From: Helicobacter fennelliae
GTDB taxonomy: Bacteria > Campylobacterota > Campylobacteria > Campylobacterales > Helicobacteraceae
Length of the DNA stretch: 64,000 nucleotides
Reading direction: 5' to 3'
NCBI RefSeq assembly: GCF_900451005.1
Contig: NZ_UGIB01000001.1
Location: 1,674,001-1,738,000, forward strand
Below are positions 28,915 to 38,856 of the stretch, piece after piece (within the stretch, counting starts at the first letter, position 1; every line of letters begins with the position of its first letter). A program made the translations under genes and the position numbers. A model generated the notes under the pieces. It was not told the origin of the DNA, made no database searches, and saw only the letters and a program-made list of their open reading frames with translations.

Positions 28915-29940
28915 ATGAGAAAAATGAAATTTCTAATTTTATTTTTAAGTTTTTGTATCGCTCACGCGCAAACCCCAAACACAACACAAAACATAGCGCA
29001 AGAGAATGCGCACGCAAAAAACTTTCTCTCAAATACCCCAAATCAAACGCAACCCTCATCGATTAGCTCATCAATTAGCCCTACACATAGCACAATGATT
29101 GACTCAAGTCAGCTTGATAGATATTCCTACTACACCTATCGCTACAACACACGATCTGATAAGCCAAATGATATACACCTTATCGCGCTTGGCGGGATCG
29201 CTGATAATAATGCGCTAAATGGATTTTATAGCGGATTTTTGTTTGATTATGATCATTTAATCGATCAATACCCGCTTGGCTTTACATTTGCCTATACATT
29301 TCAATCACATAATCAATCAAACCGCCAATCAAATCAATCCAATTCACAATCTCGCACAAACACAACAACAAACCTCCATAACGCCCAGCTTGCGCTCTAT
29401 ACTGATATTTTTATCGGCGCAAACCAAATCCAAGCAGAAATCTCTCAAGGTTTTAATTTTTCTGAAAATAGCGCGCTTGTTACAACTCTTACAAATGCGT
29501 ATCTTAAATATGGCTATGTTTTTGCGCTCAATAGCCATGGAAGCTTTATCCAGCCTCTAGGCAGAGTGAATGTATATTTTTTATACAATATCAGCAAAGG
29601 TGGCTTTAATATTCCAGATCTAGCACTCAATACAAATCTTGATATAGGCTTTCAATACAAGCAGTTCATCTCACAGCAATTTTATTTTTATGTTACGCCA
29701 TTGCTGCGACAAGATATTGCGGTTTTAGATTCTGATGTGCTTATGCGCCCGATTATCGATAAAAATGGCAGTATTGACTTCACACTTCCAGATAATAAAT
29801 ATCGCACTTATGGGGTATTGCAAGCGGGATTTTTGTGTAGTCTCTCGACACATACAACCCTATCACTTCATTTTAATGGCAAGCTCGCTTATCATATGAT
29901 GCACTTAGGCGGGAATCTTACTTTAGATATATTGTTTTAG
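28915..29940 (+). CDS. Putative outer-membrane protein with C-terminal barrel
   Basis: 341 residues. Signal peptide [19 protein letters not shown], then about 60 Gln/Thr/Ser/Asn-rich residues, then repeated amphipathic strands ([65 protein letters not shown]) ending in TLDILF. The terminal Phe fits a barrel protein; the layout resembles autotransporter-type barrels of Helicobacter. An Asn/Gln/Ser tract (about 125-145) is another low-complexity stretch. AAGGAAA precedes the ATG. It lies 20 bases before dnaJ. Function unknown. Confidence 0.68.
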   Translation: MRKMKFLILFLSFCIAHAQTPNTTQNIAQENAHAKNFLSNTPNQTQPSSISSSISPTHSTMIDSSQLDRYSYYTYRYNTRSDKPNDIHLIALGGIADNNALNGFYSGFLFDYDHLIDQYPLGFTFAYTFQSHNQSNRQSNQSNSQSRTNTTTNLHNAQLALYTDIFIGANQIQAEISQGFNFSENSALVTTLTNAYLKYGYVFALNSHGSFIQPLGRVNVYFLYNISKGGFNIPDLALNTNLDIGFQYKQFISQQFYFYVTPLLRQDIAVLDSDVLMRPIIDKNGSIDFTLPDNKYRTYGVLQAGFLCSLSTHTTLSLHFNGKLAYHMMHLGGNLTLDILF

Positions 29941-29960
29941 ATTGTTTGAGGAGGCAAATT

Positions 29961-31076
29961 ATGGAAAGTTTTGATTATTATGAAATCTTAGAAATAGAGC
30001 GCACAAGCAATAAAGATGAAGTCAAAAAAGCTTACAGAAAAATGGCTCTTAGATACCACCCCGACAGAAATCCTGATGACAAAGAAGCCGAAGAGATGTT
30101 TAAGCGCATCAATGAAGCCTATGAAGTGCTAAGCGATGATGACAAACGATTAGTATATGATCGCTATGGCAAGGAAGGACTACACAATCAAGGCTTTAGC
30201 TTTGGTGGGGCGGATTTTTCTGATATTTTTGGTGATATTTTTGGCTCTGCATTTGGCTTTGGAAGTAGCGCGCGTAGCAAAAAATCAAGCCAAAAATACG
30301 AGGCTGATTTTATGATTAGACTTGATTTGACTTTCAAAGAAGCTGTATTTGGCTGCACCAAAACAATCAAATCACAATACAAACAATACTGCAAAGACTG
30401 CAATGGCACAGGATCTGAAGATGGCAAAGTAAGCACCTGCAAAGAGTGCGATGGCAAAGGGCAAGTATTTTTACGACAAGGCTTTGTCGCATTTGGACAG
30501 ACCTGCCCCAAATGCAATGGCACAGGCGAGACAATCACCAAAAAATGCAAAAAATGCAAAGGCGAAGGGTTTGTCATGGCAAGCGAAAGCTTTGAAGTGC
30601 CAATCCCGCAAGGTATCGATAATGAAATGCGCGTGCGCGTAAGCGGAAGGGGCAATGAATTCAAAAACGGCGTACGTGGCGATCTCTATCTTTTGGTGCG
30701 AGTGCAAGAAGATGAGCATTTCATACGACATAATAATGATTTATACATCGAGATTCCGGTATTTTTCACGCAGATTATCCTCGGTGCCAAAATCCAAATC
30801 CCCTCACTCAATGGCAAAACGCTTGAGCTCAATCTACCGGCAAATTCTAAAGACAAAGAGCAATTTGTATTTGCCAATGAGGGTGTCAAAGATGTGAATT
30901 ATAATCGCAAAGGTCGCCTCATCGCACAAATACAAATCACCTATCCACAATCAATCAATGCCGAACAAAAAGAACTTCTCCAAAAGCTCCACCAAAGCTT
31001 TGGAATCCAAAGCGAACCTCATCAAAACATATTTAAAGACACATTTGAAAAAATCAAAAAGTGGTTTAGCGAGTAA
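29961..31076 (+). CDS. dnaJ: Chaperone DnaJ
   Basis: Hsp40 co-chaperone that delivers unfolded proteins to DnaK and stimulates its ATPase. 371 residues. J domain 1-70 with HPD in [10 protein letters not shown]; Gly/Phe segment ([20 protein letters not shown]); four zinc repeats [24 protein letters not shown] and CKKCKGEG; then the C-terminal substrate domains. GAGGAGG lies just before the ATG at 29961; the TTG at 29946 is in frame but overlaps that site. Confidence 0.96.
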   Translation: MESFDYYEILEIERTSNKDEVKKAYRKMALRYHPDRNPDDKEAEEMFKRINEAYEVLSDDDKRLVYDRYGKEGLHNQGFSFGGADFSDIFGDIFGSAFGFGSSARSKKSSQKYEADFMIRLDLTFKEAVFGCTKTIKSQYKQYCKDCNGTGSEDGKVSTCKECDGKGQVFLRQGFVAFGQTCPKCNGTGETITKKCKKCKGEGFVMASESFEVPIPQGIDNEMRVRVSGRGNEFKNGVRGDLYLLVRVQEDEHFIRHNNDLYIEIPVFFTQIILGAKIQIPSLNGKTLELNLPANSKDKEQFVFANEGVKDVNYNRKGRLIAQIQITYPQSINAEQKELLQKLHQSFGIQSEPHQNIFKDTFEKIKKWFSE

Positions 31077-31197
31077 AACAAAATAATCTATGAGAATTTA
31101 CTTCGTCATTGCAAGACTTTGCAAAAAGTCGTGGCAATCTAGAATCTAGCTTATTATCATTGATGAAAACAAAGCTCAAAATAATCCAAAACAACTC

Positions 31198-31249
31198 GTC
31201 ATTGCGAGCAAAATTGAAAATTTTGCGTGGCAATCCAAAAAATCCAAAC
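31198..31249 (+). repeat. 52 bp direct repeat, first copy
   Basis: Starts GTCATTGCGAGCAAAATT and ends CAATCCAAAAAATCCAAAC; identical to 31510-31561. The core contains CAAAATTGAAAATTTTG, an inner palindrome, flanked by the type-1 REP-like half-sites. A third, shorter match is at about 23512-23546. Confidence 0.88.
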
Positions 31250-31509
31250 CAGAATTCACCCCGTCATTCTAGCCCTAAGGAAGAATCCAGCCTTTACATT
31301 TGCAGAATCTACTTTTTTTCTGGATTCTTCAGCCATGCTATGCACGCCTTCAGAATGACGAATGATAGATTATGTGTTATGGATTGCTTCACTTCGTTCG
31401 CAATGACGCGTAATGTTGTCATTGCAACTTATTACTTCGTCATTACTTAAGCGACAGCCAAAAGCAAATCGTCATTCTAAGGCTTGCCAAAGAATCCAGA
31501 AAGCGAATT

Positions 31510-31561
31510 GTCATTGCGAGCAAAATTGAAAATTTTGCGTGGCAATCCAAAAAATCCAAAC
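31510..31561 (+). repeat. 52 bp direct repeat, second copy
   Basis: Identical to 31198-31249 by base-by-base reading; 312 bases apart in the same orientation, so a candidate for slippage or recombination that would delete the sequence between them. Confidence 0.88.
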
Positions 31562-31640
31562 AAATAAATAAGAAATAACAATAAAGAAACCACAGAATCC
31601 AAAAATATCATTCTGAGTGAATAAAACAAACGAAGAATCC

Positions 31641-31660
31641 AAAAAAAAAAAAAAAAAAAA
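31641..31660. repeat. A20 homopolymer beside the aminotransferase stop codon
   Basis: Twenty consecutive A on this strand. Read on the minus strand it is T20 directly after the TGA of the aminotransferase gene. Length change would not alter the protein. It could aid transcription termination, though no hairpin precedes it. Confidence 0.85.
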
Positions 31661-32773
31661 TCAATGAAGTGCAAAATACATCGCTTGGATTACTCGATCT
31701 TGCTGGCTTTGGGTCAAAAACGCACTCAATGGAAGTGAAAAAATTTCTTGACTCACTTGATAAGATATAGGAAAATCTTGTTTCTTATAACCCAAAAACT
31801 GCATTGAAGGCTGCAAATGAAGGGGTTTTGGGTAGTGGATTGCAACGGGGATATGTGCTTTGGCAAGATAAGAGAGAATCTGCTCTCTTTGCCTGCTTCT
31901 TAGGCAAAACTGCGCGAAAGTATGCGTGCGATTTGGCAATGTTTTTGGCAGGATTAGATCGCGCCCTTTTTGCGCTTCTAAGCACTCAAACGCATCAATA
32001 TAACGTTGTGCTAGATTCTGGCGCGCACAAAGTTCATCATCAAAATGCTTTAATTTCACACGCAATATAGCACATTGCAGAGAATCTAATCGCGCATTAA
32101 GCCCGATATAGCGGTGATTGTATTTGCCATCTTGTCCGTGATTGCGTAGCATTTTTAGCTTTGTAAATAGTCCTTCATCATCACAAAAAATCGCCCCTCC
32201 ATCTCCGCACGCGCCTAGTGGCTTGCTCGGAAAAAAGCTTGTAATGCCAATATCGCCAAAAGTGCAAGCGCGTCTGCCCTCATACATCGCGCCAAAACTT
32301 TGCGCGCTATCTTCTATCACAAATAGCCCATGAGCCTTGGCGATCGCATTTACACGCGCGACATCATATATCTGCCCAAACAAACTCACAGGAATAATGG
32401 CTTTGGTTTTGTTTGTGATTTTAGATTCTAGCTGTGTGGGATCAAGCATATAAGAATCCTCGCAAATATCCACAAAAACAGGCTTTGCTCCGATAAATGC
32501 GATCATTTCAGCAGCAGCAATAAATGAAAAACAAGATGTAATCACCTCATCTCCGGGCTTAATGTCAAGCGCAAGCAACGCAAGCAATAATGCTGTGCTA
32601 CCATTTGAGCAAGTAAGTGCAAATGGCGCGCGCGTATAAGCGACAAGATCTTGCTCAAATCGTACACACTCCTGCCCTAGCACAAAATCGCCAGAATCTA
32701 AAACCCCCAAAACTGCCCTATTAATTTCTGTTTTATACGCGTTGTATTGTGATTTTACATCAACAAAATCCAT
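31661..32773 (-). CDS. DegT/DnrJ/EryC1 family sugar aminotransferase (WbpE-like)
   Basis: PLP-dependent aminotransferase acting on nucleotide-linked keto-sugars for surface glycans; the start FVDVKSQYNAYKTEI and GDEVITSCFSFIAAAEMI resemble the WbpE/WlbC group (UDP-3-keto-GlcNAcA aminotransferase). Other motifs: CSNGSTALLLAL, VIEDSAQSFGA, the PLP Lys in SFFPSKPLGACGDGG, and GLNARLDSLQCAIL. 370 residues from the ATG at 32773, with AAAGG 6 bases upstream; a TTG at 32779 is in frame. A matching WbpD-like acetyltransferase is encoded 10 kb away, not beside it. The exact substrate is an inference. Confidence 0.83.
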   Translation of the reverse strand: MDFVDVKSQYNAYKTEINRAVLGVLDSGDFVLGQECVRFEQDLVAYTRAPFALTCSNGSTALLLALLALDIKPGDEVITSCFSFIAAAEMIAFIGAKPVFVDICEDSYMLDPTQLESKITNKTKAIIPVSLFGQIYDVARVNAIAKAHGLFVIEDSAQSFGAMYEGRRACTFGDIGITSFFPSKPLGACGDGGAIFCDDEGLFTKLKMLRNHGQDGKYNHRYIGLNARLDSLQCAILRVKLKHFDDELCARQNLAQRYIDAFECLEAQKGRDLILPKTLPNRTHTFAQFCLRSRQREQILSYLAKAHIPVAIHYPKPLHLQPSMQFLGYKKQDFPISYQVSQEIFSLPLSAFLTQSQQDRVIQAMYFALH

Positions 32774-32819
32774 AACCAACCTTTTATCTATCTGTTTTAT
32801 TTATTTTTGCTTATTTTGC

Positions 32820-33734
32820 CTAGCTTTTGACCTTGCTTGTGTAGATTTCGTATGGAATTTTGGTGCGGAATTTTTCGACCATAAAGACAGGATTATAGCT
32901 TTTCTTAGCCCTTTTTAAGCCCTCAATTCCCAAATCCTCCTCGCGATTGACATACACAAAATGGCTAAATTCATTGACAAGAAGTTGCTGATTAATGATT
33001 TGATATGCTCCGGGAATCTCATTTGTGGCTTTTTCGATATGGATCACCACCATTTCGTTATTGATTTGCTCACCAAAGCTAAATGCAATGATTTTGCCAT
33101 CAATATGCACAAATCCGCCCGATAGATTGAGTTTGTCATATACTTTCAAGGCATTTTTTATCCCGATATGCTCAGAGATAAGCCCTTGCGTTGGGTTAGG
33201 GGTATTCTCAAACCACTGCGTTGCGACTTCAATAATATCTTTTGCATTCTGTTGTGTGATTTTTTCATACTGCCATTGCGGGTAGTTTAGCAAAAACTGA
33301 TTGAGATGATTTTTTTTCTTGTGAAATTTCCTGCCACTTAGATTGATAAGCTCTTGCACCAAATACACATAATCAAAATGCTCAACTGCTGGTGTGATCT
33401 CAATCTCTCCAAATACGCTCTTTAGCCCTGCGATATTGCACTGTTGCACTGATTCAAAACAAAGCGGAATCTGCAAGCTCTGAGCATACAGCGCGATTTC
33501 TTTGAGGGCTTGGATTTTATCGCCTTTGCCTATCGGATAGAAAAAATAAGGCTCTTTGTGTGGGTAGGTTGTTTTGATGATTAATGTATCATGACACAGC
33601 GCATAAGTAATTTCTCGCGCATCTTTCCAGATAAAAAGATTTCCAAACACAATATCTGAAATCAAAAAATTCTCATCACGCAAAAATCCATCAATAGTTG
33701 TTTTAGATTCTAGTGTAAGTGGCAAAAACTCCAT
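32820..33734 (-). CDS. DUF2156 (phosphatidylglycerol lysyltransferase C-terminal-like) protein
   Basis: 304-residue cytoplasmic protein with the GNAT-like fold of the DUF2156 family: DIVFGNLFIWKDA, GRKFHKKKNHLNQFL, then GGFVHIDGKIIAFSFGEQIN, VHIEKATNEIPGAYQIINQQ and VNREEDLGIEGLRAKKSY-like C-terminus (REEDLG...KKSYNP). Relatives may transfer aminoacyl groups, but this lacks the membrane part of MprF, and its substrate is unknown. AAGGA precedes the ATG. It lies 59 bases downstream of pheA on the same strand. Confidence 0.82.
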   Translation of the reverse strand: MEFLPLTLESKTTIDGFLRDENFLISDIVFGNLFIWKDAREITYALCHDTLIIKTTYPHKEPYFFYPIGKGDKIQALKEIALYAQSLQIPLCFESVQQCNIAGLKSVFGEIEITPAVEHFDYVYLVQELINLSGRKFHKKKNHLNQFLLNYPQWQYEKITQQNAKDIIEVATQWFENTPNPTQGLISEHIGIKNALKVYDKLNLSGGFVHIDGKIIAFSFGEQINNEMVVIHIEKATNEIPGAYQIINQQLLVNEFSHFVYVNREEDLGIEGLKRAKKSYNPVFMVEKFRTKIPYEIYTSKVKS

Positions 33735-33793
33735 TTGTATTCCTTATTGTTCTTTATTGTCTTGTGCGAATTAAAGAGTAAAAGATGTGTATC

Positions 33794-34876
33794 TTATACG
33801 TCTGTTTTGGGGTAGCTTCCGAGCCATTTAAGCTGATTGGCGCGTTTGGCAAAAATCTGTGCGATCGCCTCATCTTTGATATGCCCATCAAAATCAATAT
33901 AAAATCCATAGCTAAAATCCGACTTTGAGCGGATCGGACGAGAATCTATTTTTGTAAGGTTGATATTTGCGTCCTTAAAATCCTGCAATAACCCCAAAAG
34001 TGTGCCTGCTTCATTGAAACCATTTGGTGTAGCAAAAATCGAAGTCCTATCATTACCACTTGGCGCGTTTGTAAAATCACTCACCACGATGAAGCGCGTT
34101 TTGTTGTGATTGGAGTTTTGTATATTATCAAACATCACAGGAATGTGATAGAGCTTTGCAGCGATTTTGGAGCAAATAGCAGCACTTTCTTTGTCTTTGG
34201 CAGCAAGTTGTGCGGCTTTGGCGGTAGATTCTGTGGGAATTTGCTCGATAGAGAGGAGATTATGCGCCATCAAAAATGTATCGCACTGCCCAAATGCGAT
34301 GTCTTTTGAGTAGATGCGCTTGATTTGGTGCAAATGCTCGCAATGCGAGACGAAGCTATGGTGGATTGGCAAAATAATTTCTGAGACGATTTTGAAGTGC
34401 GATTGCACGAGATTATCGATACATTCGCCAACCATACCATTGGTGTTATTCTCAATTGGCACAACTCCATACTTTGCCCTTTTAGATTCTAGGGTATTAA
34501 AAATCGCACTAATAGTATTGATCCCCAAATATTCGCTCATCGCGCCAAATCGCTCCTCTGCTGCTTGGTGTGTATAGCTTCCGATAGGTCCAAGATAAGC
34601 GACTTTTTCTGGAAGCTCAAGATTCCTAGAGATAGCAAAAATCTCTTGATATATGGCTTCTATGGCTTGAGTGTTGAGATGCTTTGAAGGGAGTTGGCTT
34701 AAGCGATTTATGATTTGCTTTTCTCGCTCTGGTCGATAGATACTTCCATTTGTCTTAAGCTTTGTTGCGCCGATTGCTACGACAATATCAAGCCTTGCAT
34801 TCAAAAGCTCTAAAATCTGCTCATCGATATGATCGATTTTTGCACGCAAAGAATCTAATTCATCTATTTTTGGCAT
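33794..34876 (-). CDS. pheA: Chorismate mutase / prephenate dehydratase (P-protein)
   Basis: Bifunctional enzyme of phenylalanine synthesis. 360 residues. The mutase domain (about 1-85) has LDSLRAKIDHIDEQILELL and RPEREKQII; the dehydratase domain (about 90-275) starts YLGPIGSYTHQAAEE and has the catalytic NKTRF in HNKTRFIVV; the ACT domain follows with LLGLLQDFKDANINLTKIDSRP. The ATG at 34876 is chosen because AAGGA lies 6 bases upstream inside the lysA stop region; longer in-frame starts would overlap lysA. Feedback by phenylalanine through ACT is usual for the family. Confidence 0.93.
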   Translation of the reverse strand: MPKIDELDSLRAKIDHIDEQILELLNARLDIVVAIGATKLKTNGSIYRPEREKQIINRLSQLPSKHLNTQAIEAIYQEIFAISRNLELPEKVAYLGPIGSYTHQAAEERFGAMSEYLGINTISAIFNTLESKRAKYGVVPIENNTNGMVGECIDNLVQSHFKIVSEIILPIHHSFVSHCEHLHQIKRIYSKDIAFGQCDTFLMAHNLLSIEQIPTESTAKAAQLAAKDKESAAICSKIAAKLYHIPVMFDNIQNSNHNKTRFIVVSDFTNAPSGNDRTSIFATPNGFNEAGTLLGLLQDFKDANINLTKIDSRPIRSKSDFSYGFYIDFDGHIKDEAIAQIFAKRANQLKWLGSYPKTDV

Positions 34877-34877
34877 A

Positions 34878-36191
34878 TTATTCCTTAGTTTTTGTGTTTT
34901 TTGTGTTTTCATCTCTATTTTGTGTAGCTTGATGAGAGTGTAAAATCTTTAGCTCCTCCGCGACAGAATCCTCAAAACTCTCTCTAGGCTTTAATAAACA
35001 TTCACACTCGCACTCACCATCTACAAATACCCCAACTTCTGCTGGACGCATTCGCGCGTTATAATGGCTTGACATACTATAACCATACGCCCCAGCATTG
35101 CCAAATGAGAGAATATCTCCGCTTCTAAGTGGCGGAAGGACTATATCCTTGCCAAACACATCAGCACTCTCACACACAGGTCCTACAATATCTGCTTTTG
35201 TGGCTGATTGTGTAGGCTCATCTTGTGTGGATTTATTTTGTTGGGTTTGATTCTGTGCTTGATGCGCTTGTATTGTATGATATGCCCCATACAAAGCTGG
35301 ACGCAAAAGATCATTCATTCCCGCATCAACGATTACAAATCGCTTGCTTGGGGTTGATTTTTCATATAGCACACTTGAGAGCAAATACCCTGCCTCACCG
35401 ACAATCCTTCGTCCGGGCTCACAAATAATCGTCAAATCTAGCCCGTTTAAAGCTTTTAAAATACTTTGCGCGTAATCATAAAGTGCGATCACTTGCTCAT
35501 TTTCATAGCAAATCCCAACGCCACCACCGACATCAAAAAACCTCAAATCCACACCCAAAGCGACAAGAGATCGTGCAAGCTCGGCTATTTTTTGGGTGCT
35601 TTGAGAGATTGGAGAGAGATCTGTAAGCTGCGATCCGATATGAAAATGAATGCCTATGGGCTCTAGGGTGCTTGATTTATACGCATACAGATACATTTGC
35701 TTTGCGAGATCCATATCGACACCAAATTTATTTTCGCTTAGTCCTGTTGAAATGTATGGGTGGGTTTTGGCATCAATGTTTGGATTTACGCGGATAGAAA
35801 TACGCGCTACTTTTTGCAGTGAAGAAGCGATTTGCTCTATCATCATAAGCTCAGCTTGAGATTCTACATTGATAAATAAAATATCAAGCTCTAAGGCTTC
35901 TTTGATCTCGCTTGACTTCTTGCCGACACCAGAGAATATGATTTTGTATTTTGGGATTCCTGCAAGTAGTGCGCGCTTGACTTCATAAATCGATACGCAA
36001 TCTGCTCCACTGCCACATTGCGCAAGTAGAGATAAAATACTCAAATTTGAATTTGCTTTCAACGCATAGCAAATTAAGGATTTTCGCCCAGCAAACGCCT
36101 GCTTAAAATCCAAAAAATTAGCCTTGATTTTCTCCATATCATACACATAAAGAGGCGTTCCATATTTTTGAGCCAACCCTAAAAAATCCAT
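34878..36191 (-). CDS. lysA: Diaminopimelate decarboxylase
   Basis: PLP enzyme making lysine from meso-diaminopimelate. 437 residues. The PLP Lys is in ICYALKANSNLSIL; IHFHIGSQLTDLSPI, FDVGGGVGICY, ICEPGRRIVGEAG, GPVCESADVFGKD and GNAGAYGYSMSSHYN follow in order. A Gln/Thr/Asn-rich insert of about 25 residues precedes the GPVCES motif, and the C-terminus is a polar tail, making it slightly long for the family. GAGGTG lies 9 bases before the ATG. The stop is one base before the pheA ATG. Confidence 0.95.
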   Translation of the reverse strand: MDFLGLAQKYGTPLYVYDMEKIKANFLDFKQAFAGRKSLICYALKANSNLSILSLLAQCGSGADCVSIYEVKRALLAGIPKYKIIFSGVGKKSSEIKEALELDILFINVESQAELMMIEQIASSLQKVARISIRVNPNIDAKTHPYISTGLSENKFGVDMDLAKQMYLYAYKSSTLEPIGIHFHIGSQLTDLSPISQSTQKIAELARSLVALGVDLRFFDVGGGVGICYENEQVIALYDYAQSILKALNGLDLTIICEPGRRIVGEAGYLLSSVLYEKSTPSKRFVIVDAGMNDLLRPALYGAYHTIQAHQAQNQTQQNKSTQDEPTQSATKADIVGPVCESADVFGKDIVLPPLRSGDILSFGNAGAYGYSMSSHYNARMRPAEVGVFVDGECECECLLKPRESFEDSVAEELKILHSHQATQNRDENTKNTKTKE

Positions 36192-36233
36192 AAAACTTGC
36201 ACCTCAAACAAAAATATTCATAAAAAAATAAGC

Positions 36234-36239
36234 TATAAT
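36234..36239 (+). promoter_or_regulatory. Predicted -10 box before the small membrane protein gene
   Basis: TATAAT in AAGCTATAATTC, 44 bases before the ATG at 36283, in the divergent gap from lysA. Spacing and AT-rich upstream sequence fit a housekeeping promoter that could also serve the ABC importer genes downstream. Confidence 0.5.
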
Positions 36240-36282
36240 TCTAGCCAAAAACTCCTTTAAAATATCAGTAAAAGTTGGAAAA

Positions 36283-36669
36283 ATGTTTGATTTAATATTT
36301 TATTTGGCATTGTTTTTGGTTGTTATTATTGCGTGTGTGGTTATTGTTGCGAAATTTTCAAAACCCCCAAAGCCACAAATAAAAACACAAGATAATACAA
36401 TTATAAGTTTTGAAACACTTATGGTCCCACTTGATTCTCCTGATAGCACTTATCAGGATTTGCAAAAAGCTGTTGGAGATTTATTTAGATTTTATGATAT
36501 GCTTCATTTAAATATCGCACAAAAGCAACATTTTTTGTTTGCGCTCAGTAGGCATAAAAATGTCAAATCAGATCTTGTGCTTTCTACTCTTAATCAGCTT
36601 CAAGAGCTTAATCCCAGCCTCAAAAAGCAGCTTGAAGGAAGTGTGAAGCGAGGATTAGATAGACGATAA
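36283..36669 (+). CDS. Small membrane-anchored protein of unknown function
   Basis: 128 residues. One strong N-terminal helix (LIFYLALFLVVIIACVVIVAKF, about 4-25), a Pro/Lys linker, and a helical C-terminal domain (DLQKAVGDLFRFYDMLHLNI, KQHFLFALSRHKN, LVLSTLNQLQELNPSLKKQL). No family recognised. It is the first gene after a promoter and lies 61 bases before the permease genes, but nothing ties it to transport. Composition and codon use look native, so I regard it as a real gene. Confidence 0.68.
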   Translation: MFDLIFYLALFLVVIIACVVIVAKFSKPPKPQIKTQDNTIISFETLMVPLDSPDSTYQDLQKAVGDLFRFYDMLHLNIAQKQHFLFALSRHKNVKSDLVLSTLNQLQELNPSLKKQLEGSVKRGLDRR

Positions 36670-36730
36670 TCCTTTAGAATCTAATCCTAAAATCTTATTT
36701 GATACCTAAACAAAGCTTAAAGAGGAATGT

Positions 36731-37387
36731 ATGTTAGATTGGAATTTTATCATTGAGCATATCTTTTTCTTTAAAGATGCCATAATCCTTACATTCAAAA
36801 TTTCTTTTTTTGGCATTGTGCTTGCCCTTATCATTGGCTTTGTGTGCGCTTTGCTGATTTCGTTTAAAAAGATTTTTTTCCTTAGCAAGATTATAGAATT
36901 CTATGTCGAATTTGCACGAAATACACCACTTTTGATTCAGCTATTTTTCTTGTATTTTGCATTACCCAAAATCGGAATCAAAATTAGCCCCGAGTCTTGC
37001 GCGATTATCGGGCTTGCTTTTTTAGGTGGTGGATATATGTGCGAGTCTTTTCGCTTAGGGCTTCAAAGCGTAGGCAAAGCCCAGATAGAATCCGCCCTTA
37101 GTATTGGGCTAAATCCCATTGGGCTGATTGTTTATGTTGTGATCCCTCAAGCCTTAAGTGTCGCGCTTCCATCTATCGGTGCAAATGTGATATTTTTGGT
37201 CAAAGAAACTTCTGTGGTTGGAATCCTAGCACTTGCTGATGTGCTGTATGTAAGCAAAGACATCATCAATGTATATGGCAAAACATACGAAGCACTTTTT
37301 ATGCTTTTGCTTGCTTATCTTGTGATCTTGCTGCCATTATCGATTCTCTTTAGTGTTTTAGAAAAAAATATGCGTAAAAAACTCTAA
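36731..37387 (+). CDS. Polar amino-acid ABC transporter permease (first)
   Basis: 218 residues of the HisM/GlnP permease family; about five helices. The N-terminal half has ILTFKISFFGIVLALIIGF and FYVEFARNTPLLIQLFF, and the coupling loop is ESALSIGLNPIGLIVYVVIPQA (EAA motif), followed by ETSVVGILALADVLY. AGAGGAATGT precedes the ATG. Pairs with the next permease; substrate unknown (glutamine, cystine or similar). Confidence 0.88.
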   Translation: MLDWNFIIEHIFFFKDAIILTFKISFFGIVLALIIGFVCALLISFKKIFFLSKIIEFYVEFARNTPLLIQLFFLYFALPKIGIKISPESCAIIGLAFLGGGYMCESFRLGLQSVGKAQIESALSIGLNPIGLIVYVVIPQALSVALPSIGANVIFLVKETSVVGILALADVLYVSKDIINVYGKTYEALFMLLLAYLVILLPLSILFSVLEKNMRKKL

Positions 37388-37406
37388 CAACCCAAAAGGA
37401 GCAAGT

Positions 37407-38063
37407 ATGGAATCTATTTTTACTACGATAAACCTTATCCGCTTTGCTGATGGGCTTTTTGTTACATTTTATATCGCGATTATCTCGATTATGCTTTCTA
37501 TACTTTTTGGCTCAATTGTTGGGCTGTGTATGCTTTCAAAGTTTTTTCCCATTCGCGCGCTGTGTAGATTCTACCTTGAATTTGTCCGTATAGTGCCTAT
37601 CCTTGCGCTACTTTATGTATTTTATTTTGGACTGCCACAAGCTCTAGGGCTTGATATTAATAATCACCTTGTAGCAATTATTGTTTTTGTAATTTGGGGT
37701 AGTGCAGAGATCGGCGATTTGGTGCGATCAAGTCTAAATTCTATTGATAAGCACCAAAGAGAATCTGCTCTAAGTTTGGGGCTAAGCTGGCTTCAAACCC
37801 AACTTTTTATTATTTTTCCGCAAGCCAATAAGCGACTTTTACCCGCGTTTATCAATCTTTTTACTCGAATGATTAAAACTACAGCACTTGTTACATTTAT
37901 CGGGGTTGTTGATGTGCTGCAAGTCGGCAGGCAGATTATCGAGGCAAATCGCGCGATTGATAATGCGCCATTTATCATTTATGGCTTGCTGTTGTTATTG
38001 TATTTTGCGATTTGTTATCCGCTTTCAAGATTTTCTAAAAAGCTTGAAAATAAATGGAATTAA
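37407..38063 (+). CDS. Polar amino-acid ABC transporter permease (second)
   Basis: 218 residues, homologous in layout to the preceding permease and likely its heterodimer partner: FADGLFVTFYIAIISIMLSI, FYLEFVRIVPILALLYVFYF, EAA loop RESALSLGLSWLQTQLFIIFPQA, then KTTALVTFIGVVDVLQVGRQ. AAGGAGC lies before the ATG, 19 bases after the first permease. The next gene, 15 bases on, encodes the ATPase. Confidence 0.88.
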   Translation: MESIFTTINLIRFADGLFVTFYIAIISIMLSILFGSIVGLCMLSKFFPIRALCRFYLEFVRIVPILALLYVFYFGLPQALGLDINNHLVAIIVFVIWGSAEIGDLVRSSLNSIDKHQRESALSLGLSWLQTQLFIIFPQANKRLLPAFINLFTRMIKTTALVTFIGVVDVLQVGRQIIEANRAIDNAPFIIYGLLLLLYFAICYPLSRFSKKLENKWN

Positions 38064-38078
38064 TGCAAGGAGGATTCT

Positions 38079-38822
38079 ATGCTTAAGATTCAAAACCTAC
38101 TCAAATCCTATAATCAGCACATCGTGCTTCAAGATATTAATCTCACGATACAAAAAGCAGAAGTTGTTACATTGCTTGGACCAAGTGGCTGTGGCAAAAG
38201 CACGCTTTTGCGATGTATCAATGGACTAGAGCCGACACAAGGTGGCGCAATCTACCTAGAATCTAAGCGCATTAATGAGCCAAAAACAAATTGGAGTCAA
38301 GTGCGCCAAGACATTGGTATGGTGTTTCAAAACTATGAGCTTTTCCCTCATTTGAGTGTCGAGGAAAATATCCTCTTAGGACCGCTCAAAGTCCAAAAAC
38401 GACCCAAACAAGAAGTCAAAGATCAAGCCTATGCACTCCTAAAGCGCATAGGATTAGAATCTAAAGCCCTTGCTTATCCAAAAGTTTTAAGCGGTGGGCA
38501 AAAGCAACGCGTGGCTATCGTGCGGGCATTGTGTATGAATCCAAAAATTATGCTTTTTGATGAGATCACCGCTTCACTTGATCCTGAAATGGTGCATGAA
38601 GTGCTTGAGGTTGTCCTAGAGCTTGCTGATGATGGGGTTACGATGATGATTGTAACACATGAAATGGGCTTTGCAAAAGCTGTGAGCGATCGGATTGTGT
38701 TTTTAGATTCTGGGGTGATTATCGAAGAAGATACGCCACAAAATTTTTTCACAAACCCCAAAACAAAGCGAGCGCAAAACTTTCTGCAAACCTTTGACTT
38801 CAAACGCAAAAAAAGTCATTAA
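38079..38822 (+). CDS. Polar amino-acid ABC transporter ATP-binding protein (GlnQ-like)
   Basis: 247-residue importer ATPase. Walker [13 protein letters not shown]-loop [13 protein letters not shown], signature [15 protein letters not shown], Walker [16 protein letters not shown]-loop [12 protein letters not shown]. It closes the three-gene permease-permease-ATPase run. In H. pylori the binding-protein gene is adjacent; here argG and a tandem repeat lie between this gene and the binding-protein gene at 40407. Confidence 0.93.
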   Translation: MLKIQNLLKSYNQHIVLQDINLTIQKAEVVTLLGPSGCGKSTLLRCINGLEPTQGGAIYLESKRINEPKTNWSQVRQDIGMVFQNYELFPHLSVEENILLGPLKVQKRPKQEVKDQAYALLKRIGLESKALAYPKVLSGGQKQRVAIVRALCMNPKIMLFDEITASLDPEMVHEVLEVVLELADDGVTMMIVTHEMGFAKAVSDRIVFLDSGVIIEEDTPQNFFTNPKTKRAQNFLQTFDFKRKKSH

Positions 38823-38856
38823 TGCGAGACTCTAGGCAAATAAACAAATAAAGTTA

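Larger units (their letters stand above)
31077..31660. repeat. 584 bp intergenic cluster of REP-like repeats
   Basis: No gene. Type-1 units include 31105-31140, 31198-31236, 31378-31408 and 31510-31548; type-2 units (GTCATTCTAGCC...GAAGAATCC and GGATTCTTC...CAGAATGAC) run at about 31263-31360, 31470-31500 and 31608-31640. The segments 31198-31249 and 31510-31561 are identical over 52 bases. It ends in a run of 20 A against the aminotransferase stop. It lies between convergent genes. Confidence 0.8.

Noticed and set aside
31641-31660. A20 tract as a phase-variation switch
   Set aside because: It lies outside coding sequence, directly after a stop codon, so length change would not alter a protein; a promoter role is not supported by its position at a gene 3' end.
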